The notes under the pieces are model-generated. The model was not told the DNA's origin and did not search any database. It saw only the letters and a list, made by a program, of their open reading frames with translations. Positions 20,291 through 31,870 of a stretch of DNA of 64,000 nucleotides are shown in pieces. The DNA is from Larus michahellis. Its lineage: Eukaryota > Chordata > Aves > Charadriiformes > Laridae. Both the position numbers and the translations under genes were made by a program. Position 1 is the stretch's first letter. Each line of letters opens with the position of its first letter. The stretch lies in the NCBI RefSeq assembly GCF_964199755.1, contig NC_133906.1, positions 11,656,001 to 11,720,000 of the forward strand, given 5' to 3'.

Positions 20291-22804
20291 GCCGCTGGGC
20301 TACCCTGCTGCGTCTGCCCCATTAGCCCTCCAGCGCCACCGCGGTGGATCATCTTGTGTAAGTTGAGTGGGGCCTGTGACATGTTCTCGTGTGCCCCGCA
20401 AGGCAGCTGGCATCTCAGCACTCCTGGCATGGAGGCACATGAACTCTTGTGGAAGGGCATAAATGAAAAGCAACAATGAGAGGCAGCAGCACTGTCTGTT
20501 AAGATCCAAGATATCTCCAATTCTCAGAAACTCAATGACCGGGAATTTCCAGCAGAGGCCCAGGCTGAAGAAAGGGGGACTGTTCATTACTGCCTTGTGC
20601 ATGCAGAAGAGAGACACTGGAGGCCTGGCCAAAGCTGAGAACACAGGCTTTTTGCACCTGGCTCTGCTCTGCCTCTGCAGTACCTCTTGGAAAGGGGAAC
20701 TAAAATCTTCTCCAAAGTCAGAGAGTTCTCAGCAGATGCTTGACATGCAAGTTTGCCTTTCAGAGAGCAGTGTGTCTTGGCTGCCCAGGGACCCGACTTT
20801 GCATGTCATGACTGTATCTTCCACAAATCACATACCTTTGCTCAGAAAAGCACAACAAGCACAAGCAAGAGTAAATTCAGAAAATGAGAAAATTTAAATC
20901 CACAGAATCAGCGTGGTCAGCGCTGAGTAAAGTGCCTGCCCCTGCCTCCTTTGCAGATCTTTTTGCTTACTGTGTTCCCCAGAAACTCCACAGAGTCTCT
21001 GGGAGAGCCTGATCAAGAGAGGCACATCCCTTTCTGTGCCTGACCACGACATAAGACAACATACGTGCTAGCTGACTACAGCCAAGTTCAATACAAGATC
21101 CAGCTTCACACCTCTCAAAGACTCAAAATCATGAGTTATTTTTGCCCTCCTTCCCAGACAATGTAGAGAAAAATCTTGATCAACGAAACTGATCCCATAC
21201 CACATCCTAGAATCTGCTAACTTTAGGATCAGTCCAGGTAACTGAGAAAAAGTTACTCACCCTGAGAATCCCCTACATAAATTAGGACAAGCACAGGGAA
21301 AGTAACATTACTAAGCCAGTGCTCTACAGCTTATTGAAGAAATTCAAGCCATTTATTCTACAAACAGAAATGTACTTGATCTGAAGTCCATACAATTGAT
21401 CTACTTTAATGTGGCCCTTTTCTTCAATAGCTCCAAAATTCCATTCAGATACACCACTGTATGTTTTAACAAACCTGTGTGCTTTTCTCCTACTGTGTGT
21501 TGGGGTTTAGTGAGCAAAAGGCAACATGGTGATAACAAGAACTGTGAGCTGGTGACTAGGGCAGTTAAACAGTAACAAGGTAAGAATATTTGGCAAAGAT
21601 ACACACAACAAAAGCATAGAAAGTGCTTAGAAAAATGTGGTATTTTCAGGCTCACTGGGTCTGATGACTCTTAAATCTAGCTGGGCTCAGACATACTGGC
21701 CCCTCCACGGCTCCTCCTGGCAGGGTTTCTTGAGGTTGCGAGTCGCTGGAGCATGCTGCGGATCCAAAGAGAGCAGCCAGCCCTCTTATTCATCAGCCCA
21801 GGCAAGAAACAGCATCGAGTTCCCTGATGCCATTACAAGCAGGGCTGTGTCTCTGAAATGGGGTGGTAAGGTCCCCTCCCTCTATGCCGCAGCAGAACAC
21901 CTGCTAGGTGGACATCAGGATAGCAGATGCCTATAGCTTGGGTCGGCGTGTCCCAGAGCGTGTCAGACTCCAGCCCCCACAGCACTGACAGGACAGAGAT
22001 GGGAGACTGTGCAAGCACAGGAGACTCTGCACTTTATTCTCCAGTCTCAGAAAGCAGCTGGCAGGATGGCAGAATTGGTGCTGAACACTGCAGAGAGGGA
22101 AGTAGGGCTCAGAAGAGCTGGCAGGCATCAGGACAATGTCTTAAGCTCTCCGCTAAAGAGGCCCAAGGTCCAAAGTCTCACAAGACGCCCACTGCGCAGG
22201 CTAAGTTTGGTCAATATGCTCGGGCTGCCTGAGAACAGAAGTGTGACAGCCAGTGTCACATGAGAGCCCAGAGGAGGATCCTCAGGTTTGGAGAGGTCTA
22301 CGATTAACATGGCTACACTTCCCCCATTCTCCCTTCCCTCAAAGGGCATCTGCCTTATGTTTGACTGAATGGGCACCTAGGACAAGGCACAGAAGTATCT
22401 TCCAGAAGTCCTTGTCCAACTTGAGCAGGATACCTGCTAGAAGGGTCCCAGACGTGCAGAGCTCGTCTCCGCAGCTTGATCTGCACGTCCCAAGAGCAGC
22501 AGCTTTATTTCTTGTACTTGTTTGGAGTATGAGGATGAAACAGTCTGCCAGGCAGCCCTGAGAGCAAAGCACAGCACTCGCGAGTGACTAGAAACCTTCT
22601 TAAACCCCTCTCATCTGGCAGTAAGCCGTCCTCCTCTCCCCTCACATCCTTCCAGGGGGATACAAAAGGGCAGTGAAGTTGCTTTTAGCTCATTCAAAAC
22701 GAAAGGGAATGCTTCGAGTGACATTTTGGGTCCTTCTCCCCAGTAACACCTGCAACTGAAGCAGAAGGGCTGCAGGAGAGTGAACAGACCCAGAACTGCC
22801 TCAC
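20291..22804. other. Unannotated stretch upstream of the CtBP gene
   Basis: Moderately GC-rich DNA between the CtBP CpG island and the orphan island. No coding exon was matched to any protein. Minus-strand AATAAA hexamers occur near 22508 and 22036, downstream of the orphan island donor, so a short minus-strand transcript ending here is possible but unproven. Confidence 0.4.
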
Positions 22805-22859
22805 CTGGGGAACTTGCTGAAGGAACAGCCTGGTAGCCCACAATGTCAATCTGCTTCCA

Positions 22860-23130
22860 CCTCCCCTGAGGGAGGAGCTCATCCCCCACGGCCCGGCCCG
22901 GGGCGGGGGCAGCCAGCGCCAGGGCACTGCCGGGAGGCGCTGCAGGCGCGGAAGAAGGTCCTGCGGGACGCCCCGCCCCGCGGCGGGCCGGGGCCTCCTG
23001 ATAGGCTCGCTGTCCCCGAGTGACGTTGGTGGCGGCCCAATCGGAGCGCTCCTCTCGCACCGCCCCGAGCGCCCTCTGGCGGCCGCCGCTGTGGGCTCTG
23101 TGCGGGGACGCACCGGTGACAACTGCGGCA
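22860..23130. promoter_or_regulatory. Orphan CpG island promoter
   Basis: A compact CpG-dense block 3.2 kb upstream of the CtBP start codon with promoter-like elements: CCAAT at 23037-23041 and 23164-23168, a CRE-like TGACGTTG near 23021, and a CTCF-like site at 23067-23084. No known gene starts here. Orientation is uncertain; a minus-strand donor at 22804 suggests transcription toward the CtBP gene. Confidence 0.6.
23067..23084 (-). promoter_or_regulatory. CTCF-like binding site
   Basis: The minus-strand reading GGCCGCCAGAGGGCGCTC closely matches the CTCF core consensus (CCASYAGRKGGCGC type). It lies inside the orphan CpG island between the CtBP and GFRA3 transcription units. Identified by motif only. 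Confidence 0.5.
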
Positions 23131-23490
23131 GTTGCACCAGGGACCGCGGCCACGGCCTGGTGCGACCAATCGCCTGCCCAGCACATCTCACTACTAGGAG
23201 AAGGGGATTAGGGCAGGTCTGTCCCGAGAGGTGGCACAAACAGAAACTGCAGAGCCCGGCAGAATAGCTCATGTTTTTGTTCACCCTGCAGAATAGCTCA
23301 CGTTCCCGGGCCGCCTTCTGCCCGCATGAGGGGATTTTTGTTCACCCCAGGGCATTAGGTGGGTGCACGGCGGCCCCTGTGTACGCATGTTTGAGAAGGG
23401 ACAGTTCTGTCCTCCTTTGTGTCACTCCAGCTCTCCTGCCTCCCCAGCCCCGCGCCTACCCCTGCGCAGGGCACTGGGGTTCTGGCTAGA

Positions 23491-23880
23491 ACATAGAATC
23501 GTAGAATTGGAAGAGGCCTTTCAGATCGAGTACAACCATCAACCTAACACTGACACCACTAAACCGTAGCTCTAAGCACTACGCCTACCCATCTTTTAAA
23601 TACCTCCGGGGACGATGATTCTACTACTTGCCTGGGCAGCCTGTTCCAGTGCTTGATAACCCTTTCAGTGTAAAAATTTTTCCTAATACCCAGTCTAAAC
23701 CTCCCCTGGTGCAACTCAAGGCCGTTTCCTCTTGTCCTATTGCCTGTTCCTTGGGAGAAGAGGCCGACGCCTCCTCACTACAATCTCCTTTCAAGTAGTT
23801 GTGGAGAGCGATAAGGACTCCCCTTTTCTCCTGACTGAACAGTCCCAGCTCCCTCAGCCGCTCCTTGTAAGGCTCATGAC
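23491..23880 (-). mobile_element. CR1 LINE fragment, minus orientation
   Basis: The plus strand begins with ATAGAATCGTAGAATTGGAAG, the reversed CR1 3' end, followed by the characteristic CR1 text for the C-terminal RT region (CAGCCTGTTCCAGTGCTTGA, later CCCAGCTCCCTCAGCCGCTC). About 390 bases, 5'-truncated, and of a different, more diverged subfamily than the copies at 7151 and 39624. Confidence 0.88.
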
Positions 23881-25439
23881 ATCTTCCACATTTATCACAA
23901 ATTACCTACGTTGCTGGGGTAAAAGAGATGCATCAGCATACCTGCGATGGTGCCTCAGCTATTGTCACAGCTTCCCTTCAGTATGGTCTAGTTAAAATAA
24001 AAAAAGACAACACCACAACAGCGCTACCTACTGCTACTATAAAAAATGGACAGCCTTACCCATTTGGCTTGCATGCAAAATCTCAGAGGCAAGCCTTACC
24101 TTCTCACTGATTAGCCAAACAGCCTTAGTGCTCTGGAGCACACTCTCTATGGCACATGGAGTTTCCCCTCACATTTACACTGACCGACCTTCACCTCTGT
24201 ATAAAAACCTTAGTTAAAACCTCTCTGAGCACAGTGAGGTGTCCTCCTGCACTGCCAATAGTATCTTGCTGATAGCTCTTAAGGCAAGTACTTTGTTGGA
24301 TGCTTAAAAAGAACAGCAGGAATAGGAGGGAAGAGAGGGATTTTTCTGAGGACAAAGAAATTGGAAATCCTAGAAACCTTGTTGCCAGGGGCAGAACTAG
24401 TAGAGAAAGCCGTGTCCATCTGGACACAGCAGCTCTATGCTGTGGTCCAAAGTCCTGCCATGTGGGAGCGGCTCGTACCTGGGTCTTTCCTGGTAGACTC
24501 TAAAGCAACTAATGCTGCTGATAAGATGTAAAGTAAACAGCCCCTGCGCTGCTGCCCTGCCATGTGCCCATCTCTTTTACAAGCAAAGAGGAGAAAACGT
24601 ACAGGAGTGATTAAAATACAAACATACCGCAAGCAGCTGGAGCCTGCTGCCTCCTGTACTGTCTTCCGCAGCACTGAAAGGTAGCGGGACCACTAATGCG
24701 CCTTGGGGTCCCCCATCTCATGGCTTGAATGAATGGAAACCCAGTCCATTTCAGTGTGGAAAGCAGCTGTAGGGCTGCTACTGAATCACGGGGAAATAAT
24801 CTAATATATGTTCTGTAACTTGATTGCCCTCATACCTGTTGACGTACCCTGCCAACCTACAGGAACAGTAAAATCTTGTTTTCAGTTCCGTTATTTTTCT
24901 GTCTTTTATCATGTTCAATATAGTACACGCCTCTGAACAGTTGCTACCCCAGGTCTGTCTCGCCACTGCCAGATCCACTGTCCTGCATACTAACCGAGCT
25001 TCGCTTGAGACAAGGAGTGAGCGGGTAGCTGCTCTGACAATATGCATTGTGGATATACCAGGATCAGAAAAATGTGCTCGCAGTGCATCGCTTAAATGTC
25101 TTTGAACCAAAATCTACTGTAGTGCATTGTTAAAGCTACTTACTTTGTCTGGTTTTGTTTCTGAAAAAAATTAGACTTAAGGTAGTATAGCAGTGCTGTT
25201 CTAAGGAGCTCCTCATTTCTTCTCTTGAAGAAATATTTTGGCTTTCCTTTTACAAATAATTTTTCTTCTGAGCTGCTCATGACTTGGGTTGCATCTGAAT
25301 CTGTCATTCGAGCACGTGCATACTAACCGTTACCCTGATGAGTTCGTGTGAAGGGATTTAGAGTCTCTAATCCAGAACCTGTGTGATAGGCAGTACTACC
25401 ACCAACACAAGAGCAAGTCAGCTGTGGCTTTTTCTACAA
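23881..25439. other. Intergenic DNA, nothing recognised
   Basis: Between two CR1 copies in the CtBP-GFRA3 interval. I specifically looked for CDC25C catalytic-domain and FAM53C-like exons here and saw none. Confidence 0.45.
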
Positions 25440-26260
25440 GCTTGGATACAGACACCAATACATCTTTGGATAACCTGTTCTAGCACTGCAGCACCAGCTT
25501 CTTAGTGAAAAAGTTTTTCATAGTATTCATCCTGAACAACCCAAGCTAGAAACTGTGGCTATCATCACTTCTTGTATCATCTGACACTGCCAACATGAGT
25601 TTGTGTTTGTTGCCTTTGCAACTCACCTTCAGGTAGCTATAGGTTGATAATAGATCACTTCTGAAACTCCTCTTTGCCAAGCAAACAAGCCCTGCTCTGT
25701 TAACCTGTTCGTAGGTCACATGCTACCACCTTGGTAGCACTCCACTGGAGTGTCTCTAGTTCCTCCACATCCCTCTTGAACTTCAGGGTAGGGAACCACG
25801 CACAGCAGTGGCCACACCACTGCTAAGTAGACGGGAATGACTTCCTGCAGTCTTTGTCCATGTTCTTCCTCATAGTGTGGTGTGTGGGTTGTCTCATTCA
25901 GGATCAGAGCTTACTGGTATCCACAGCAACTTCCAGGTCCTTTCAGCAGGGCTGCTCCTCACCCAGTCAGTCACCAGCCAGAACAGAGGCTTGGGGTCAC
26001 TGCCCTGGGACAGAACTCCACTCTCCTTCCAAAAATTCACACGGTGCCTGTAGTCTCAGTCCTCTCGTTTCTCAAAGTCCCACTGGATTGAAGCTCTGTT
26101 GTTCAGCATGTCAATTGCTCACCCTGAATTATTATCATCGTAAATTTACTAGTTCCTTTTTCCTGTAGGGTAACTTACAGACAGTTATTCTCCCCAAAGA
26201 TACAGTCTATCCATTAAGCTATATGACTTTGTACTTATCCAGACAGATACTTAAATGTCT
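25440..26260 (-). mobile_element. Old, degenerate CR1 LINE, minus orientation
   Basis: Scattered but collinear CR1 landmarks appear in order on the plus strand: GGATAACCTGTTCTAGCAC near 25466, the GTGTCTCTAGTTCCTCCACATCC segment near 25751, the AGTAGACGGGAATGACTTCCTGC segment near 25827, and CAGGTCCTTTCAGCAGGGCT near 25933. Substitution-heavy and indel-rich, so an ancient copy. Boundaries are approximate. Confidence 0.6.
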
Positions 26261-29200
26261 CTGATCTTCCTGCTGTGAACCACACTGAGGCTAAAATACA
26301 AGAGCAGCTTTGAATGCTTTATTCATAGGAATAAAAGAATAAAACTATCATCTGAGCCAGAAGTGGCCAAATACCACAGGTACTGAAGCAGAAAACTGGG
26401 CAGCTGCTATGGATGTCAAACCCCTGAACCTTCTTTGGCAATGAGCAGCCAAAGGTCTATGGGGCACTAGCACACATGCTAGGAAATGAGAGAGGTTTTT
26501 ATTTGGTTTTCTATGAATATAGACATTAACTTCTGCGGGGCTGTTTGCATTGGGTTAATATTTCTGTAGTGTACAGGTGTTAATATGAGCTGTGAGTGTC
26601 TGCTGTCTGTCTCCAGGCCCGCAAAGAGCAGAGTGTGGCGCTGTAAATATTAGCCCAGGCAGCATAGTGTTTGCACAGCCCTCCTCCGTGCTGCCTTCTG
26701 CAGCGCTGCTCCGATAGTGTCCCTACAAACAGCCCAGGATCAGCTCTCAGAGCCTCAGCATCTTCGGCATTGCACAGTGACATGCTCTGGCTTTGCCTCA
26801 AGAAGGGTTGCAGTGATCAAAGCCTGAAAAAAGCAGCAGAAGCATCAGTGTGCTATAATCTTCATAAGATTACTAATATTCAAAACAAGGTACAACTAAG
26901 TAACTCAGCACATACTGCAAACAAAATACTTGCTTGGTCAAACCCACTCTTCACTGGCTGTAGCAGTCGCAGATGGAGAGAAGAAATGCCTAGCACATCA
27001 CTGGAACTGCTACTTGCTTTAATACAGTGATACACAGTCATTTCAGAGAGATACCAGTGATTTCTGCTCTCGGTTTGTTCCAAAGGGCTCCCCAGTAATG
27101 GAAAGGACTGTTCATTGCTGTTGATTTGAACAGGAGAGGAAATTATCCTCCTGCAGGTACTGAAGGGATCTTCCTGCCACCAAGGAGAGGAACAACTAAT
27201 GAGGAAACAGCACCAGGATGGTGAATGGATGTCTTGTTTCACAGAGAATCCCGCATCCTTCGCACACACAATCTACGATGACATAACATAGACATGGCCT
27301 GACACGTGTCCGAACCTGCTGAATTAGTTCTTAACGTATTAGAGGAAAACTTTCATGCACTGCATCAAGTCCTTCACAGCCTGAAAGCGATACGAAGATG
27401 AACTGCGATAGCTCCAGTGAATTTCAAGAACATGAGGTTTGGTGCTAGTATTTTGTATTAGAGGCAGTTGGATTGTAATCTGCGCTGCAAGGACCAGAGG
27501 ACCCAGACTTGTGAATGATAAAACAAAAATGAAAAGTAAAGTAAGGCAGTATTCCAGGGGGGAAGGTGGGGCAGTGAGGGGAGGACATGTCCAAAGCTAC
27601 ACTGCTCACGCTGCCTGTAGTATACCGGGATGGAGAGAGAGGTCCTACGACTGCTGTAGAAGCAGTTCCTCTCTTTGGCTGATGATTCTCAGTCAAAACC
27701 ACAAAATCTCCATGAGGACAAAATAACAATGATGGAACAGGCAATGCAAACCTGATGCCTGATCACCTTGCATGCAGCTGTCCTCTCCAATCTCAATGCA
27801 CACCAGGAAGAGCAGCATTTACCTACAAGAATAAAAGCAGGGGAAGATGGTTCACTCTGGAGTCGGAGCACAAGTTCTGTCTTCATGGGATTCGGTAGAA
27901 AGGAACTGCAGCTCTGTAATAACATTGGCTCTGGTTCTGTAAGGCAATGGATTGCCTACTTGACCATGACAGACTACTGAATGTTCTCCTCAGCTTGTTT
28001 GAAGTGACAGCCCATCGCTCATATAGTGCAGGGATGACACCCTCCAACCAATTGCTGAGGAGCAAACTCTTCAGACACTAGGAAAAGAGTGTGATCACGT
28101 GAATGTGACTGTGTAGCTCTGGACTCAAAGAATTTGCATGCAAATTGACTCCCTTGATGAGTGTGGGCAACTCTGTGCCTCAAGGCCAAGCGTGTAAATG
28201 GTAACGGTTCTCTCGAGCTTGTGTTTAAGTGATGATAGACTGCCCCAGTACTGCTTAGCCTTATGAATGGAATGGTGCTTACTGCAGGAGGTGTCAACAA
28301 GATGCTATGGACAAATCTGCCAAGAAAAAAAGGAAAGGAACAAGGTGTGTTTAATCCCCATGCAACCTTGATGCACAAGGTTAACACTGCAATTTTGGGT
28401 AAAACAAAATATTGGCAAAGATATGACAAGAATTTACTTACTGTGAGCCTTAGTCACACATCTGTTTCATCACAGGACCTGCTGACATCACTAACCCCGA
28501 ATCAGCCAGGACATAGATGGACCTGCAAAGAGCAACAAAGGTAACATAACCTTTGGAACCGGTGCTAAAAGCTGAGGAAATCAGATCAGAGTTGATCACT
28601 CTTTCTGCAGCTGTCTGAGAAGGTCAAAGGCCTGGACCTTGCATGGAATTAGAGAAACTGATTCCTGAGATATTATACAACACTGGAAGATGACCCCCTT
28701 AGGTCAGAGCTGGCCTATACAATTTCAAATGGAAAGAGTGATGAAAGCTCTGGTCGTGAGAGACTGGTAATTATCCAACTCTCTGAGACCTGTAATGAGG
28801 TTACAGTGCTGCCCTGCGTCTGCGTGGGGAGGGGGGAATAACCAAATAACCTCGTATGTCACGGGTCCAGGCAAAGATACATATAAGCATGCAAAATCAA
28901 GAAAGGGACCGTTCCACTGCAGTCATAGGCTGTGACGAGTAAAGTGTAGTGAACTGGCCAACCCTTCACCAGACGTTAGTTTGGGGTTCCTCTACTCGGC
29001 CCATTTGCCAAGGCAACCTGAAAACACTGCTACAGCACTCAGCTTTAACACGGGAGGAGGAACTTCCCTTTTGCTTTTTTAACTGCTGCAGAGCATAATT
29101 CAAAGCTGAGTTAATGAATCATTTCGGTGGGCTTTGGGTGGAGACTTATGAGCGCAGAATCAGAAAAACAGTCTGGAAAGGAACTTGAAAGATCTTCTAA

Positions 29201-31100
29201 ACTGTTCTCTCGTACCAAGCTGGACTGACCCACCTACAGCTGTTCTTAAAGATCCCCAGTACATGTGATCTCCCTCCCCACAAAAGTTGTTATCCTATTG
29301 TAGAAGAAATTGTATTGGTCCTTGACAAATCCATCTGGGAGACAAATAGCAAGCCTTTTGTTTTCCACACACTAACAGATTGTTTATGCATTCCAGAATT
29401 TTCCTAGAGCTTGAAATTAAGACTAATGGTTTATACTCTTCCCTTTCTCAAGGCACACACACCATTTTCCCTTCTCCAGGCTTTTCTCCTGTGAGATGCT
29501 AGCTATCAATTCACTGAGTTTACTGAAATCTGTCTTTGCTTAGGAGAAGCGTAAAACCACCAAAATAGAAACAACAGACTAAAGACCACAGATTGACAAC
29601 CACTGCCATCCAAATTGCCCTTTACATTTGTTTTCTCAAAAAGCTGTATCTGTCAGCTACACCCAGGTCTAGTGGAGCTTCGCCTCCTGTGGCTGCCACC
29701 ATCTTCTGTACCAAGAAAATCAGTAACACATTCCACAAGCTTCCTGTACCCCTGGCGCTCCTGTAACGAGGCACATCTGGGCAGCTGTCATCTCCCACTG
29801 CCCTGCACTGGGTGGTTCTGCTTGGTTTCACTGCCAGGCAGCCTGCAACATAAATGTAGTGTCCCGTTTTCTTCCCTTTAACGATCACTCACGTTGCTTA
29901 GGAAAGATCTTCCTACAGTCTCAAAGCAAGTATACAAATCCATGACGGAGACGGCAACATCTCCTCTTCTCCTGCCTGTTATTCCTCACAGGTTCACACT
30001 ACTGTATTAATATTCCAGCCATACATCATCCAAACAGGTCTCTGCTGTGCCACAGTTATAATCTGGATCATGAATAAAAACTTGCAGATCCATTTGTTTA
30101 TTCTTATCATTTTCCATAAAAACACAGAGAAGTTCGCAGGACCACGCCACCACTTGGGTTTTTTTTCACATGTTGTCTTTATAAGTAAACCTCTTTGCTC
30201 GCAGTTTTTCTTCAACTTAACTGCTCTGTTTCCTCCCCCGGTATGGTAACTGCAAGCAATTCACTACAAAGTTAAAAAGACTCTGTCCCGTCCACCATTT
30301 TCCTTAAGCTCCTCCAACTCTTAGACTTTGATTAGACTTCGAGCCATGGTGAGAAAGATTTCTCTCTCCTCCTTAAGCCTGCGGTTAAGAGCCTGCAGTG
30401 TTTGTGGACAACTTGTTCACATTCAGAAGAATTCTCTCACAGCAGCTCCCCACAGTAAGCAGCAGGACTAATCTGTTTCAAGAGGGGGCCACCACTGAAT
30501 TGGACTCCGAACGCTCGATGTGTCTGCACAATTATTACCCTTCCTGTTGGGCTTTTCGGGCAGATGGGGTCAGTCCCTGCTTGTGCAAACAACCGACAGA
30601 CAAAAGGTTTGCCCCATTTTCATATACTACCATTTGACGTGCCCATGTTGGACTGTTGCTTTTTCACATTGGCTAATTCGAGCTCAGGATGCAAACTAAA
30701 AGGAAGGATCTGTTCAAAAGGCAGCATGGCTGCCTAAACGCCGTGTAGGTGCTCAGAAATGCCACCCTCGGCGTGGATACAAACAGATCAACCAAGGCAT
30801 GGCCAGCAACACCCGAGAGAGTGGAATAAGACCCTTCCCAAGAAAGTGCCCAGGAAGGAGCCAGAAGCTCTCTCATCCCTCCTGCAGACCAAAGAAGCGC
30901 CAAAGGAATTTATTAAAAGCCAGTCGGTGTCTGTCCCTCTCAAGAACGCTCCTGCTGTTTGAGCCTCACTGTCTTTTACAGAAGCGCCCCCGCGGCTTCT
31001 CCTCGCCGGGTGATCACAGCTCCGCGCTCCGCACCGGTATCCCGGGAATCGACAGACCAACGACCAGAAGTCCGTAAACCAACAGAAAACGAACTATCGA
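26261..31100. other. Intergenic DNA between CtBP and GFRA3, no gene recognised
   Basis: Mixed-composition sequence without a recognisable coding exon on either strand. It includes a possible LTR-like segment (about 28480-29000) and a weak, very old CR1/L3-like trace (about 29158-29330). In mammals this interval would contain CDC25C and FAM53C; I see neither. Confidence 0.5.
28480..29000 (+). mobile_element. Possible solo LTR-like segment (weak)
   Basis: A CATATAAGCATGC TATA-like box near 28880 is followed within about 100 bases by a short pyrimidine-rich end (GGGTTCCTCTACTCGGCCCA near 28984), a layout like the U3-R-U5 of an avian endogenous retrovirus LTR. No internal coding region, clear terminal TG...CA or target duplication was established, so this may be ordinary intergenic DNA. 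Confidence 0.15.
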
Positions 31101-31870
31101 AACTCCCCACGGCCCCGGTCACACGGCCCCTTACAAACCGCCCCGCAAGCCTCGACGGGGGCCGCGTCCCTGCCCCGCCCGGCCGCTCTCCCGGCCCCGG
31201 CAGCCCCACCGGGCCCCCTCGCCACCAGCCCCCGCGCTCCCCCCCGAGCCGGGCCCGGAGGAGCCGGGCCGGGCCGGGCCGCGGGGCGGCGCTCGCCGCC
31301 CGCACCTGGACGGGGCGGGCCGTGCCGTGCTGTGCCATGCGGGGCCGGGAAGACGGTGCCGGGCAGACGGCGCCGGGCCGAGGCGGCGGCAGCAGCATGT
31401 GAGCGGGCTGCGACCCCAGAGCGCGGAGCGACCGACGGCCGGCGCCGGCTCCATCTCCATCATCATGGGGCTCGCCCTGCTCCTGGGGCTGCTCCTCTCC
31501 CGAGCCGGTAACAGCGCCCGCGGCGCGGGGCGGCGGACGGGGCGGGCGGGGAGCTCGGCGGGGCAGGGCGGCCCCGGGGGGGCGGCGGGACGGTGCCCCC
31601 CGCTGCTGGCCGGTGCCCGTCTCTCCCGTCACCGGCTCCGGCTGCCCCGGGCGGCCGCTCCAGGGGGGAGGGGGGCAAGAGCCCGGGGCTGAGCCCTGGC
31701 CGCGGCAGACGGGGCGTAAACGGGCTCAGCGCCGGCGGGACCCTCCGAGCGGAGCCCTCCTGCCCCTCTCGCTGCCTCCCCGCGGGCCGGGGCCGGTGCC
31801 CGCGCGTCCCGCTCGGAGCCGCTCCAGGCCGGGGGCGGCTCGGTTCGCGGGGACCATCACGGGGCCCCTC
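31100..31870. promoter_or_regulatory. GFRA3: CpG island promoter of GFRA3
   Basis: CpG-dense block spanning about 365 bases upstream of the GFRA3 ATG, exon 1 and the start of intron 1. Contains GC boxes and no obvious TATA. Overlapping frames on both strands (up to 218 codons on the minus strand) are composition artefacts. Edges by eye. Confidence 0.82.
31465..31507 (+). CDS. GFRA3: GFRA3 exon 1 (signal peptide)
   Basis: MGLALLLGLLLSRA plus one base, donor G|GTAACA. Encodes the hydrophobic signal peptide. The ATG was chosen because the splice phase joins exon 2 and the product is a plausible secretion signal; human has a longer N-terminus. Confidence 0.82.

Larger units (their letters stand above)
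22805..23186 (-). other. Putative alternative first exon from orphan CpG island
   Basis: On the minus strand, a CCCCAG|GTGAGG donor ends a candidate exon at 22805. The frame from the ATG at 23186 stays open for 127 codons to that donor, which is in phase 1, the phase needed to join CtBP exon 2 at 19067. The encoded peptide is Ala/Gly/Pro/Arg-rich and resembles nothing I know. It might instead be a noncoding exon or a separate lncRNA. No expression evidence is available here. Confidence 0.25.

Noticed and set aside
22128-22376. Minus-strand 82-codon frame downstream of the orphan island
   Set aside because: No similarity to any protein family and no splice support; it may only be part of a noncoding transcript.
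29158-29330. Very degenerate CR1/L3-like text
   Set aside because: Only a loose resemblance to the CR1 3' region; too weak to annotate as a repeat by eye.
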